From contig CAZKRM010000011.1 in assembly GCA_964555285.1 (NCBI GenBank), forward strand, positions 1 through 64,000: a DNA stretch of 64,000 nucleotides, written 5' to 3'. Position numbers and translations under genes: made by a program. This document shows positions 1 through 7,531 of this stretch, piece by piece. The notes beneath the pieces were generated by a model. It made no database searches. It worked only from the letters and a program-made list of their open reading frames with translations, and was not told the DNA's origin. Each line of letters starts with the position of its first letter. Position 1 is the first letter of the stretch. Source of the DNA: JBBIQV01 sp964555285. GTDB taxonomy: Bacteria; Nitrospirota; Nitrospiria; Nitrospirales; Nitrospiraceae.

Positions 1-59
1 GACGCTTCGCCAGCGCGCTGTCGCGTGCCCGCTCGCGCACGTCATCGCGGCCGTTAGCC
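1..59. repeat. Possible 3' end of an attC-like recombination site
   Basis: The window opens inside a GC-rich, dyad-rich stretch that ends in GTTAGCC at 53-59. The same heptamer closes the better preserved folded site at 3003-3066. The 5' half lies outside the window, so this can only be called a possible attC remnant in front of the first two-gene cassette-like unit. Confidence 0.3.
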
Positions 60-128
60 GTCATCGCATGGAGTCCTTTCCGGACATCTTCATTAGTGGT
101 ACTATCCGGGGCATGGAGGAATTGAGCC

Positions 129-413
129 ATGAGAAGGATTTCCAAGGTCAAGGTCCTGCCGGGATATCGCCTGGAGCTGGAATTTGACGACGGGGTATCC
201 GGGACTGTGGACCTCTCTGAAGCCGTCGGCAAAGGTGTGTTCGCCCTCTGGCGCGACCCACTCGTCTTCGAACAGGTTCGTATCGGTTCATCCGGTGAAC
301 TGGTCTGGGGCGAACAGGTTGATCTGTGCCCGGATGCGCTCTACCTCAAGGTGACGGGCAAGAAACCGGAAGAGCTTTTCCCCGCGCTACGCGACCAGCC
401 CACCCATGCCTGA
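129..413 (+). CDS. DUF2442 family protein, probable partner of a toxin-antitoxin-like pair
   Basis: The 94-residue product has the DUF2442 pattern: an N-terminal strand 'LELEFDDG', then 'GTVDLSEAV', 'FEQVRIG' and 'LCPDALYLKV'. DUF2442 proteins are small and often sit next to DUF4160 proteins in what look like toxin-antitoxin loci; their biochemical role is not established. A GGAGG motif lies about ten bases before the ATG. The last eight bases overlap the DUF4160 gene, so the two are probably translationally coupled. The unit is followed by an attC-like site, which suggests a mobile cassette. Family assignment is by eye but fairly clear; the toxin-antitoxin role is inferred from context. Confidence 0.75.
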   Translation: MRRISKVKVLPGYRLELEFDDGVSGTVDLSEAVGKGVFALWRDPLVFEQVRIGSSGELVWGEQVDLCPDALYLKVTGKKPEELFPALRDQPTHA

Positions 414-666
414 GATCAGCCGTTTCTTCGGCATCGTCATCAAGATGTTCTTCGACGATCACAACCCGCCGCACTTTCATGCGGAGTATGGCGGTAACCT
501 TGGCTTGATCGATATTCGAACTCTGGCCGTGTTTTCCGGACGGTTGCCGCCTCGCGTCACAGGTCTCGTGATTGAGTGGGCAACGCTTCATCAGGGGGAG
601 CTTCTGGCCGACTGGGATAGGGCACGCGCGCGAGAGGAGCTCCAGAAGATCGCACCTTTGGAATGA
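406..666 (+). CDS. DUF4160 family protein
   Basis: The 86-residue product carries the DUF4160 signature near its N-terminus: 'SRFFGIVIKMFFDDHNPPHFHAEYGG', broken here as FFGIVIKMFF then DDHNPPHFHAEY (about residues 6-28). DUF4160 genes are usually paired with DUF2442 genes, normally in the opposite order to that seen here. The start codon lies inside the end of the upstream gene, which indicates one transcript. The conserved HFH cluster could bind metal or form an active site, but no activity is known for the family. It ends seven bases before an attC-like site. Confidence 0.78.
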   Translation: MPEISRFFGIVIKMFFDDHNPPHFHAEYGGNLGLIDIRTLAVFSGRLPPRVTGLVIEWATLHQGELLADWDRARAREELQKIAPLE

Positions 667-670
667 GATC

Positions 671-721
671 GGCTAACCATTGGGTTGAGACCGACAGGGC
701 GGCTCACCCAAAGCGTTCGGC
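671..721 (+). repeat. attC-like folded site between two gene pairs
   Basis: The 51-bp site starts with GGCTAAC (671-677) and ends with GTTCGGC (715-721). Inside it, TTGGGTTGAG faces CTCACCCAA, so the two arms pair except for one unpaired base. An attC site has this layout: outer R boxes, inner L boxes and an extrahelical base. It lies in the gap between one two-gene unit and the next. The outer boxes deviate from the GTTRRRY consensus, so the call is tentative. Confidence 0.5.
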
Positions 722-768
722 GGCAGAATGATTCGTCATGCTTGAACACCATTGCAGGAGGATTTCAG

Positions 769-993
769 ATGAGCCCAACCGATGCCTCGATCTTTGATCT
801 GAGTCCGTCAGAAAAACTTCAGCTCGTCGAAGACTTGTGGGATGACCTTGCGGCCACTCCCGAAGCGGTACCGGTTCATGACTGGCAAAAGGAAGAGCTG
901 GCCCGGAGAAAGGCCCGCCTGATGACAAACCCGGCCTCCGGACTCACGTGGGAAGAAGTCAAACGAAGAGCCCGAAGTCGCGATGGCCGCTAA
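769..993 (+). CDS. Antitoxin, addiction-module component (CHP02574-like)
   Basis: The 74-residue product has the N-terminal pattern 'FDLSPSEKLQLVEDLWDDLA' typical of the putative addiction-module antitoxins that accompany ParE/RelE toxins, followed by 'LARRKARLMTNPASGLTWEE'. These proteins bind the cognate toxin and normally repress their own promoter. The ATG at 769 is preferred over an upstream in-frame start because AGGAGG lies directly before it at 756-761. The next gene begins inside its 3' end (11-bp overlap). It lies just after the attC-like site at 671-721. Confidence 0.78.
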   Translation: MSPTDASIFDLSPSEKLQLVEDLWDDLAATPEAVPVHDWQKEELARRKARLMTNPASGLTWEEVKRRARSRDGR

Positions 994-1282
994 GTTGATC
1001 GTTGCGCCGGAGGCCGAGCAAGACGTCGCAGAGGCGCACGCCTGGTACGAGGGGCGACGGATCGGTTTGGGAGAGGAGTATTTGAGCTGCGTCGATGCGT
1101 GTATTGAGGCGATTCGCCGCACACCCGAGATGTATGGTACGGTTCACGAAAACTATCGCCGCGGGTTGGTGCGTCGCTTTCCGTATGCGATCTTCTACGA
1201 GTATGTCGAAGGCCGGGTGACGGTCTACGCCGTATTTCACACCTCCCGCGATCCCGACAAATGGCGCCAGCGTGTTCAGTGA
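983..1282 (+). CDS. ParE/RelE-family toxin
   Basis: The 99-residue product has the ParE/RelE fold pattern: 'APEAEQDVAEAHAWYEGRRIGLGEEYLSC' (written here in parts: APEAEQDVAEAHAWYE, then GLGEEYL), 'IRRTPEMYGTV', 'YRRGLVRRFPYAIFYEY' and a final strand 'VTVYAVFHTSRDP'. ParE toxins poison gyrase and RelE toxins cleave mRNA; the sequence alone does not decide which applies. It overlaps its antitoxin and is intact. The IS1380 element begins about 20 bases after its stop codon, in or next to the place where this cassette's own attC would be expected. Confidence 0.82.
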   Translation: MAAKLIVAPEAEQDVAEAHAWYEGRRIGLGEEYLSCVDACIEAIRRTPEMYGTVHENYRRGLVRRFPYAIFYEYVEGRVTVYAVFHTSRDPDKWRQRVQ

Positions 1283-1301
1283 GCCAGCGCGGTCAGCCGC
1301 C

Positions 1302-1320
1302 TAGCCCGCATTATTCACGA
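1302..1320. repeat. IS1380 left terminal inverted repeat
   Basis: It reads TAGCCCGCATTATTCACGA and pairs with the right end at 2989-3007. It lies at the 3' side of the transposase gene, 209 bases beyond its stop codon. Confidence 0.7.
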
Positions 1321-1528
1321 CTGATGGTCAGAGGGGCAGTGGCCGCCATGCTGGAGAAGCCGGCGACTCCTGTGCCCCTGTCGCGGTCGCTGACGGCGGC
1401 GGCGGGGCCCCACGTTCTCTGTTGGGAGTGGTCCGGTGGTCGTCGCACGTCCTGCGCGGGAGATTCACGACACACGTCTCCTGTCTGTTCCCGCTGCGCC
1501 ACCCTCCTGCACAAGCCCGGGCGTGTGG

Positions 1529-2899
1529 TTAGCCTGGTACCGCGCCCACGGCCACGGCCACCCGTTGCCAGGTCGTGCCCCAGGGCGCCGAACTGGGCAG
1601 GTGTAGCACGATGCGGCGCACCGAGCGTTCCACCCAGACCGCCAGCTTGAGCAGCCGCTCCCGCAAGGTGGAGACTTGTGCCGTGGCGCAGTCCGTGCCG
1701 TGGGCCTGTTGCCGTAACGCCTGCAGCAGCACATACGCCGCGGCCGTCAGGAGCACGCGGAATTGATTGGCCCAGAAGCGTGAGCAACTCGTCCGGTCCA
1801 GCGCCAGTCCGTGGTGTAATTCCTTGAGCCGGTTCTCCATGTCGCCGCGCTGACAGTAGACGCCATAGGCCGCGGCCGGCGCATCAGGGAGATTGGTCAC
1901 GACGAAGCGGGGGTTGCATTTGGGATCACGTCCGGGCAGCCGGACGACCTCCGCCTTGATGATCACCCGGCGGCGATGCGACCAGCTCTGGGCCGCATAG
2001 AGGGTCTCCCCATAGACATGCTCCGTGCGGCCGCTGTACTTCGACAGGCCGTAGGCCTCGCCCAGCAGGCGCCCGGCGCGCTGTTCCAGCCGCGGGTTGT
2101 TGGCCAGCCCCACGACATACTCGACTCGCTCCGCTTCCAGGAAGTCCAGCCAGTCGTTCCCCGCAAAGCCCCCATCCACACGCACTCGCACCGGGGTGCC
2201 GGGAAACGCCCGCCGCAACTGACGGAGCAGGGTCCGCAGGAGCCCGCACGCGCCGTGCTTGGCCGGACTGTTGCCCGGTCGCAGGACGATCGCGACCAGA
2301 TACTGTTCCGCTTCGTCATTGAACGTCAGCGTCGCCACCAGCGGCAGGTAGCACCACGTGTCGTCGTGCCCATTGAAGAACGCCAATTCCTGCTGCCCAT
2401 GCGTGGGATCGTCCGTGGGATCGAGATCGATCGTGATGCGCTGGGCTCGGCCCTTGAGCCGGTGGCGGTGCTGCGCGATGACCGTCGCCGCCAACATCCG
2501 CCCCATCCCATACAGGGCTCGTGGGCTCACCGCATTCTCAAACCGGGAGAGCGTGGGCTGCGAGGCCAAGGCATCCCCGCTCACCGGATCGCGCCCCACC
2601 GCCAGCTTGTGCAGGGGATCGTCGACCAGCCGGGCCGCGTCGTTGCCGTCCTCATACCCACACGCCAGGCCGAAGATGCGCTGCCGCAGCAGGTCGCGGA
2701 CCGCGTGCCGGACCTTGTCGGGATCCCGGCGATCGGGCAGGCACGCCGCCAGGCGGTCCGTCAGCTGGAGGCGGTCATCCAGCGCCTTGAGTAACACGAC
2801 GCCGCCATCGGTGCTGGCCTGCGTCTGATCGAATCGGGCTACCGTCTTCGTCTTGGGATAGCATGTGAAGGTCAATTGCGCTATACACGCTGTGGCCAT
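1529..2899 (-). CDS. IS1380-family transposase
   Basis: The product is about 456 residues from the preferred start. The family pattern is clear: N-terminal 'FDQTQASTDGGVVLLKALDD', a first acidic patch 'ITIDLDPTDDP', a second 'VRVDGGFAGNDW' and a late 'GDMENRLKELHHGLALDR'. These supply the DDE residues of this transposase class, and 'MENRLKE' is the usual glutamate region. The frame stays open 29 codons upstream, but the ATG at 2897-2899 follows an AAAGGAG motif at normal spacing, so it is taken as the start. The gene fills most of the insertion sequence and shows no frameshift. Confidence 0.9.
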   Translation of the reverse strand: MATACIAQLTFTCYPKTKTVARFDQTQASTDGGVVLLKALDDRLQLTDRLAACLPDRRDPDKVRHAVRDLLRQRIFGLACGYEDGNDAARLVDDPLHKLAVGRDPVSGDALASQPTLSRFENAVSPRALYGMGRMLAATVIAQHRHRLKGRAQRITIDLDPTDDPTHGQQELAFFNGHDDTWCYLPLVATLTFNDEAEQYLVAIVLRPGNSPAKHGACGLLRTLLRQLRRAFPGTPVRVRVDGGFAGNDWLDFLEAERVEYVVGLANNPRLEQRAGRLLGEAYGLSKYSGRTEHVYGETLYAAQSWSHRRRVIIKAEVVRLPGRDPKCNPRFVVTNLPDAPAAAYGVYCQRGDMENRLKELHHGLALDRTSCSRFWANQFRVLLTAAAYVLLQALRQQAHGTDCATAQVSTLRERLLKLAVWVERSVRRIVLHLPSSAPWGTTWQRVAVAVGAVPG

Positions 2900-2988
2900 C
2901 GGGTCTCCTTTTTGCTGTGCGTAGAAACGTCTGAACACCGCTCCTATAGCACAGATGGGAGCCTCGATGGCTTTTTTTCTCGCCAAAA

Positions 2989-3007
2989 TCGTGAATTATT
3001 CAGGCTA
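2989..3007. repeat. IS1380 right terminal inverted repeat
   Basis: It is the reverse complement of TAGCCTGAATAATTCACGA and pairs with 1302-1320. Its last bases (GGCTA) are shared with the GGCTAAC box that opens the adjoining attC-like site. Confidence 0.7.
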
Positions 3008-3066
3008 ACAAGTCGCTGGAACAGCCGCGCAAACAGCCGCGCGCCGCTCAGCGCCGGCCGTTAGCC
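3003..3066 (+). repeat. attC-like folded site next to the IS1380 right end
   Basis: The 64-bp site opens with GGCTAAC (3003-3009) and closes with its exact complement GTTAGCC (3060-3066). The inner arms are GTCGCTGG and CGCTCAGCGCC, with CGCTG facing CAGCG, and the centre is a GC-rich hairpin. The opening AACAAGTCGCTG is very like the attC sites of environmental integron cassettes. It is the best preserved site in the window and probably marks the end of the cassette carrying the ParE gene. Confidence 0.55.
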
Positions 3067-3506
3067 GGCGCCGCAGAGCGAGTCGATCAGATTTGGATTT
3101 CAAATGAGCAACATTGAGTGTCAGGTCTTGCGTTCACACCTTGCCATCGAGTGACGGGTCGAGCGGGCTGATCCGATTTCCTCGTCTGCCGCCACTTTCG
3201 TCATGACGGAGGGGTAAGCAGGCTGATCCCACTGCGGCCGTCGAGCGAGGCCCTCCCAATTCCCTTAACCTCTCAAATGGGGAGTAGCCGGACCGTCCTT
3301 CACTGCGCGCATCGAGCGACCACAGCTTCACCGTGGGGGCTCTGCGAGCAAGAAGGATGGTCTGGCTACTCCCTCCGCCTCTTTCTGAGGGCGTGTGCTC
3401 CGGGAGCACAGGGACAGCCCGAATACCCCTCCTGCTTCCATTCTTCTCTCCTTTTCCTTTAATATAGACTCGGTATTCACCTCTTCTGATCCAGAGGCTC
3501 CGGCGG
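3067..3506. other. 440-bp gap between cassette-like block and radA
   Basis: No convincing gene is seen on either strand; the short open frames here have no recognisable pattern. The stretch contains one strong inverted repeat (3280-3373). Directly upstream of radA is a C/T-rich run followed by 'TTTAATATAGACT' (around 3457), a possible -10 region for radA. The transition from accessory to core genes occurs here. Confidence 0.5.
3280..3373. repeat. Long inverted repeat with 22-bp arms
   Basis: The arm at 3280-3301 (GGGAGTAGCCGGACCGTCC plus TTC) matches the complement of 3352-3373 at 20 of 22 positions. A 50-base loop separates them. It would form a large stem in DNA or RNA. There is no T-run after the stem, so it does not look like a simple terminator. 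A similarly built repeat follows radA at 4873-4970. Confidence 0.7.
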
Positions 3507-4871
3507 ATGCGGGCCAAGACCAGTTTTTCTTGCCAGGCGTGCGGCCACCAGGCTCCGCGGTGGGTCGGACGCTGTCCCGACTGCGGCGGCTGGAACACCA
3601 TGAAAGAAGAACGGCTGCCTGCCACGGGCAAAGGCCGTCCCGCCGCGCTCAAGAATCAGACCTCCTCCCAGGCGACTCCCATCGGCGAGATTGAAATCGT
3701 CGGCGAGCATCGCCGTTGCACCGGCATCGGCGAATTCGATCGCGTGCTCGGGGGAGGCGTGATTCCCGGATCGGTCATCCTCATCGGCGGCGATCCCGGG
3801 ATCGGCAAGACGACGCTCCTGCTGCAAGCCCTTCCCAAACTTGGTGCCGCCGGCGAACCGGTGTTATACGTCTCCGGCGAGGAGTCGCCGCGCCAGATCA
3901 AGATGCGGGGGCAACGGTTGGGAATCGAAAGCCCGAATCTCCTGATCCTGGCTGAGACCTCGCTCGAACAGATGCTGAAATCCATCCAAGAAGTGGCGCC
4001 GGCCGCAGTGGTGGTGGATTCGATTCAGACCGTCTACACTGAGCAGCTCACGTCCGCGCCCGGCAGCATCAGCCAGGTGCAGGAAGTGGCCGGCCAGCTC
4101 ATGTGGTTTGCCAAGCGGAGCAGTGTGCCGGTGTTCATCATTGGGCACGTCACGAAGGAAGGGGCAATCGCCGGCCCACGGTTGCTGGAACACATCGTGG
4201 ACACCGTGCTCTATTTTGAGGGCGACAAAGGCCATAGCTACCGTATCCTTCGTGCGGTGAAGAACCGCTTCGGTTCGACGAACGAGATCGGCGTGTTCGA
4301 AATGAAGGACACAGGATTGGAGGAAGTCGGCAATCCCTCTGAGCTGTTCCTGGCCGAACGGCCACAGCGCAGCACCGGATCGGTGGTGGTGTCCAGCCTG
4401 GAAGGGTCGCGGCCGATCCTGGTCGAACTACAAGCCTTGGTATCGCCGACGAGCTATGCCATGCCCAAGCGCATGGCCAATGGGGTCGAGTTGAACCGGG
4501 TGTCATTGCTGCTGGCAGTCATGGAGAAGCGGCTGGGCCTGCATTTATCCGGACAGGATGTGTACGTGAACGTCGTCGGAGGTATGCAGGTTGATGAGCC
4601 GGCCATTGATCTAGGCATTGTCACCGCGGTCACGTCGAGTCTGCGTGAAGCGCCGATCGACCACATGACGATGGTCCTGGGGGAAGTCGGGCTCGGGGGA
4701 GAAGTGAGGGCAATTAATCAGGCCGATCTCCGGATTCGAGAGGCGGCCAAGATGGGATTCAAGCGGTGCCTGCTGCCCGAGCGCAACCTGGCCAAGCTGG
4801 ATGTGGTCGAGGGCATTGAACTCATCGGCATTCAGGAAGTGGGAGAGGCGCTCGATGCCGTGCTGGCGTAG
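3507..4871 (+). CDS. radA: DNA repair protein RadA
   Basis: The 454-residue product is a full-length RadA (Sms), a RecA-related ATPase that drives branch migration of recombination intermediates. The N-terminus has a four-cysteine zinc finger (C9-x2-C12 and C23-x2-C26). The Walker A motif GGDPGIGKT lies near residue 94 and the RadA-specific KNRFG motif near residue 252. The C-terminal third is the Lon-protease-like domain, with 'VYVNVVGGMQVDEPAIDLG'-type sequence (VYVNVVGG then DEPAIDLGI). The start is the ATG shortly after the C/T-rich leader. The next gene may begin inside its last codons. Confidence 0.96.
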   Translation: MRAKTSFSCQACGHQAPRWVGRCPDCGGWNTMKEERLPATGKGRPAALKNQTSSQATPIGEIEIVGEHRRCTGIGEFDRVLGGGVIPGSVILIGGDPGIGKTTLLLQALPKLGAAGEPVLYVSGEESPRQIKMRGQRLGIESPNLLILAETSLEQMLKSIQEVAPAAVVVDSIQTVYTEQLTSAPGSISQVQEVAGQLMWFAKRSSVPVFIIGHVTKEGAIAGPRLLEHIVDTVLYFEGDKGHSYRILRAVKNRFGSTNEIGVFEMKDTGLEEVGNPSELFLAERPQRSTGSVVVSSLEGSRPILVELQALVSPTSYAMPKRMANGVELNRVSLLLAVMEKRLGLHLSGQDVYVNVVGGMQVDEPAIDLGIVTAVTSSLREAPIDHMTMVLGEVGLGGEVRAINQADLRIREAAKMGFKRCLLPERNLAKLDVVEGIELIGIQEVGEALDAVLA

Positions 4872-5832
4872 GAAGGGGCCAGGCCGACGAGCCTCCGTGC
4901 TCGCGCAACGCGCGGCCTCGGAAGGCCCTCGTTGGACGCGCGCAATAGAGGCTCGTCGGCCCGGCCTCTTCTGTTTAACAACCACACTATTCGTTCTCTC
5001 TTGGTCTTTCATCGCTGGCTGCGCTCTGTTGGCGCCGCGAGAGGAAGTTCAACTCAAACAGGCTACGGCTGAGGAATTGACGGCGCTGCTGCGCGATCGC
5101 GAAACGGCGGTGCAGACGATGAAGGGGCTCTTCAGCGCAAAGATCAAGGGGGGCATCATGCCCATCGCCCAGCGCGTGGAAGGGGCGATGTATTACCGGC
5201 GTCCGGATGCGATGCGACTGCAGGGCTTTACGTCGCTCGGCAGCGAGCTGTTCGAATTTGTCATGGCGCACGATCAGTACACGTTGCGCTTGCCCACGAT
5301 GGGCCGCGTGTTCACCGGTCGTCCGTCTGAACCGGAGCACATGGGCAAGCTGACGCGGCCTTTTCAGTTGAGCGTCTGGGCGATGCATGGTGTCGTGGGA
5401 GCTGCGACGGTGGGCAAGCACGAGCGGGTGGCGTTGGCCGAAGAGGGAGACCGATACCGGCTGGATGTGTTCGGCGCATCGTCCGGTGGCACCGCTGCGC
5501 CGTCCAGCGCGGTCCGGCGTATCTGGTTCGACCGGCGGACGTTGCTCGTGGTGCAGGAAGATCGTCTCACCCCGACGGGAGAAGTGGAGGCCCGGTTGCA
5601 GTTCGACGATTATCGCCTTGTCGGGTCGGACGAGGTGGGGGGGGTGAGCGACGGGCCGCGTGCGCCGGATCGCCGCATGCTGCGGCCGTTCAAGCTCTCG
5701 ATGGAAGACGGGCAGGGACGCGGCAGCGTGCAGGTCACCTTTCACGAGATTGTGCCCAATGCGGTTCTGAAGGCAGGCGACTTGGGGCAGGTGTCGCTCT
5801 CGTTGCCGGCATATCTGTTGGTGGGTGGATGA
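4855..5832 (+). CDS. LolB-like outer-membrane lipoprotein
   Basis: The protein is about 325 residues with a hydrophobic stretch LFVLSWSFIAGC that ends in a lipobox (FIAGC), so it is expected to be lipidated and kept in the envelope. The mature part (from CALLAPREE) has alternating strands such as 'GLFSAKIKGGIMPIAQRVEG' and 'MRLQGFTSLGSELFEFV', resembling LolA/LolB-type half-barrels. The start is unclear. The ATG at 4855 has GGAGAGG six bases upstream and overlaps radA by 17 bp, but it places about 35 unusual, Arg-rich residues before the signal sequence. Those residues are encoded by the inverted repeat at 4873-4970. A GTG at 4897 is the alternative. The stop overlaps the tsaB start (ATGA). 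Confidence 0.7.
   Translation: MPCWRRKGPGRRASVLAQRAASEGPRWTRAIEARRPGLFCLTTTLFVLSWSFIAGCALLAPREEVQLKQATAEELTALLRDRETAVQTMKGLFSAKIKGGIMPIAQRVEGAMYYRRPDAMRLQGFTSLGSELFEFVMAHDQYTLRLPTMGRVFTGRPSEPEHMGKLTRPFQLSVWAMHGVVGAATVGKHERVALAEEGDRYRLDVFGASSGGTAAPSSAVRRIWFDRRTLLVVQEDRLTPTGEVEARLQFDDYRLVGSDEVGGVSDGPRAPDRRMLRPFKLSMEDGQGRGSVQVTFHEIVPNAVLKAGDLGQVSLSLPAYLLVGG
4873..4970. repeat. Inverted repeat inserted at a gene junction
   Basis: The arm at 4873-4895 matches the complement of 4948-4970 at 21 of 23 positions (core GGCCGACGAGCCTC). The centre carries a second small stem, GGCCT..AGGCC. The repeat begins two bases after the radA stop codon and runs into the reading frame of the lipoprotein gene. It resembles the repeat at 3280-3373 in arm length and loop size. 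Confidence 0.75.
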
Positions 5833-6626
5833 AGATTCTGGCAGTTGAGACCGCGACAGTGTGGCAAAGTGTGGCCATCCTCGATGGTGAAGCGGTCCTG
5901 GCACGCGTGGAACAGGATGCCAAGGGCTCGCACGCGCGAACGTTGCTCCCGGCGATCGATCGTCTTTTGAAAGAAGCCGGTCTTACGCTCAACGATCTGA
6001 ACGGGCTGGCGGTGTCGATTGGCCCCGGCTCGTTTACAGGTTTGCGCGTGGGATTGGCGACGATGCTGGGATTCCGGACAGTGACGAAGTTGCCGCTGGT
6101 CGTGGTGCCGACGTTGGAAGCGATGGCCTGGAGCCTACGCGGGATGTCCTTGCCGATCTGCCCCATTCTGAAGAGTCGTATTGGTGAGGTGTACTGGGCC
6201 CAGTACCAGTGGACGGATCGTCGAACATTGGTTCGGCTTCTCCATGAGCAGGTGGGACCCCCCCAAGCGGTGGCCCGGACCGTCCAGAAGCCTCTACTGG
6301 TGTGCGGCGATGGCTGGCAGGCCTATGAGAAAGACATTCGAGCTTCGTTGGGTGCCGATGCGCGCATGATTGCGGAGGCGGATGTGTCGGCCATGCGTCC
6401 CTCGGCGGTCAGCCTGGGGCTGGCGGCGTTACCGAGGCTGGCGAACGGGGAGGTGGCTGGGCTTGGAATCGCACCCCGCTACGTCCAACGGACTGAAGCA
6501 GAACTGACCCAGGAGCGTCTGGGCGGGGTCTCTGCGACCGAACGGCGGCAGCAGCGAGTGGCCCGTAAGTTGGCTGGGAAACCGCAGCGGAAGCGGTCTG
6601 CTGCAGCTCCTGCGTCCAAGCGATAG
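5829..6626 (+). CDS. tsaB: tRNA threonylcarbamoyladenosine biosynthesis protein TsaB
   Basis: The 265-residue product is a TsaB homologue, a non-catalytic partner that activates TsaD in making the t6A37 modification of ANN-decoding tRNAs. Diagnostic segments are the N-terminal 'ILAVETATVWQSVAIL' and 'SIGPGSFTGLRVGLATMLGF' (split GPGSFTGLRVGL; about residues 64-83). The C-terminal 35 residues are a basic, low-complexity tail (KLAGKPQRKRSAAAPASKR) that typical TsaB proteins lack. It overlaps the upstream lipoprotein gene by four bases and is followed by rimI, a common pairing. Confidence 0.93.
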   Translation: MKILAVETATVWQSVAILDGEAVLARVEQDAKGSHARTLLPAIDRLLKEAGLTLNDLNGLAVSIGPGSFTGLRVGLATMLGFRTVTKLPLVVVPTLEAMAWSLRGMSLPICPILKSRIGEVYWAQYQWTDRRTLVRLLHEQVGPPQAVARTVQKPLLVCGDGWQAYEKDIRASLGADARMIAEADVSAMRPSAVSLGLAALPRLANGEVAGLGIAPRYVQRTEAELTQERLGGVSATERRQQRVARKLAGKPQRKRSAAAPASKR

Positions 6627-6659
6627 GCCGCGGATATGGAGGAGAGGGAGAGGAGTGTG

Positions 6660-7163
6660 ATGGTCGATCGGATGGCATGCGATAAGATTATCGAGCCGGC
6701 GATACCGGCCGATTTGCCCGATCTGCTCCGTCTTGAGGAGGCTTGCTTCTCCGCCCCCTGGACGCGCAAAATGTTCGAGGCTGAGTTGACAGGCAACCAG
6801 TTCGCTCGATTCCTTGTCGCTCGGCAGCGAGATCCGGAAACCATGACTCTGACGACCGTGGGATATCTGTGTTGTTGGGTTGTCTTTGAAGAAATACGAC
6901 TGATGAACCTGGCGGTAATGGACTTCATGCGTCGCCGGGGGATTGCGACCCAGCTCGTAACTCGCGCGCTCCAGGCAGGCCAGGCACAAGGCGCGGTGCG
7001 GGCAGTCTTGGAAGTACGCGCGTCGAACTACCACGCCCTTGCCCTGTATGAGAAGCTCGGGTTTCGGCGGGCGGCAACACGCGCGAAGTATTACTCGAAT
7101 CCGATCGAGGATGCGGTCTTAATGGAGATGGAGCCGATTTGCATGCAATCACCCGTGCGATGA
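6660..7163 (+). CDS. rimI: Ribosomal protein alanine N-acetyltransferase RimI-like
   Basis: The 167-residue product is a GNAT-fold acetyltransferase. The family pattern includes 'LLRLEEACFSAPWTRKMFEAEL', the acetyl-CoA loop 'FMRRRGIATQLVTRAL' and the C-terminal 'VRASNYHALALYEKLGFRRA' (VRASNYHALALYEKLGF). RimI acetylates the N-terminal alanine of ribosomal protein S18. An in-frame ATG at 6636 would add eight residues, but GAGAGGAG stands just before the ATG at 6660, so that start is preferred. Its position after tsaB is a frequent bacterial arrangement. Confidence 0.88.
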   Translation: MVDRMACDKIIEPAIPADLPDLLRLEEACFSAPWTRKMFEAELTGNQFARFLVARQRDPETMTLTTVGYLCCWVVFEEIRLMNLAVMDFMRRRGIATQLVTRALQAGQAQGAVRAVLEVRASNYHALALYEKLGFRRAATRAKYYSNPIEDAVLMEMEPICMQSPVR

Positions 7164-7229
7164 GATCGCGCGGGCCGTCCACAGAACGGAGCGCCGTGCT
7201 CCGGTCACTCTTTCACGAGGAGGTGCGAT

Positions 7230-7469
7230 ATGGTGACGGACAGTTCGATCGCGGAGCGGTTACGCCAATCCAGCACCGAGTTCCGGGAGCTTGAGGAGTC
7301 TCACCATCGCCTGGATATCGAGTTGAACGAATTGCAGAAGCGCCATGTCCTGACGCCGTCGGAAGAGTTAGTGAAGAAGCAACTCCAAAAAGAGAAGCTG
7401 CAGAAGAAGGACAAGATGGCGGAACTGATTCGCCTGTTCCGCCTGCAGGATCCTGTGCCCACGCACTGA
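7230..7469 (+). CDS. DUF465 (YdcH-like) small coiled-coil protein
   Basis: The 79-residue product matches the DUF465 pattern: 'FRELEESHHRLDIELNELQ' followed by 'LTPSEELVKKQLQKEKLQKKDKM'. It is almost entirely charged heptad-like sequence, so an antiparallel coiled coil is likely. The function of DUF465 proteins is unknown. GAGGAGG lies just upstream of the ATG. It stands between rimI and tatC in the same direction. Confidence 0.82.
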   Translation: MVTDSSIAERLRQSSTEFRELEESHHRLDIELNELQKRHVLTPSEELVKKQLQKEKLQKKDKMAELIRLFRLQDPVPTH

Positions 7470-7531
7470 CGTTCGTCGAGCGAGCCGATTCCAGTGATCT
7501 GAGCGAAAGATCGACCCGACCCGTCCGACCT

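Larger units (their letters stand above)
1302..3007 (-). mobile_element. IS1380-family insertion sequence
   Basis: The element is about 1.7 kb with one transposase gene on the minus strand. Terminal inverted repeats are visible as TAGCCCGCATTATTCACGA (1302-1320) and, on the other strand, TAGCCTGAATAATTCACGA (2989-3007), which match at 16 of 19 positions. No convincing target-site duplication is seen, so the exact outer bases are uncertain by one or two. The right end abuts, or shares bases with, the first box of the attC-like site at 3003-3066. The transposase frame is uninterrupted, so the element may still be active. Confidence 0.8.

Noticed and set aside
1976..2794. 272-codon plus-strand frame inside the IS1380 element
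   Set aside because: It is antisense to an intact transposase with clear DDE regions.
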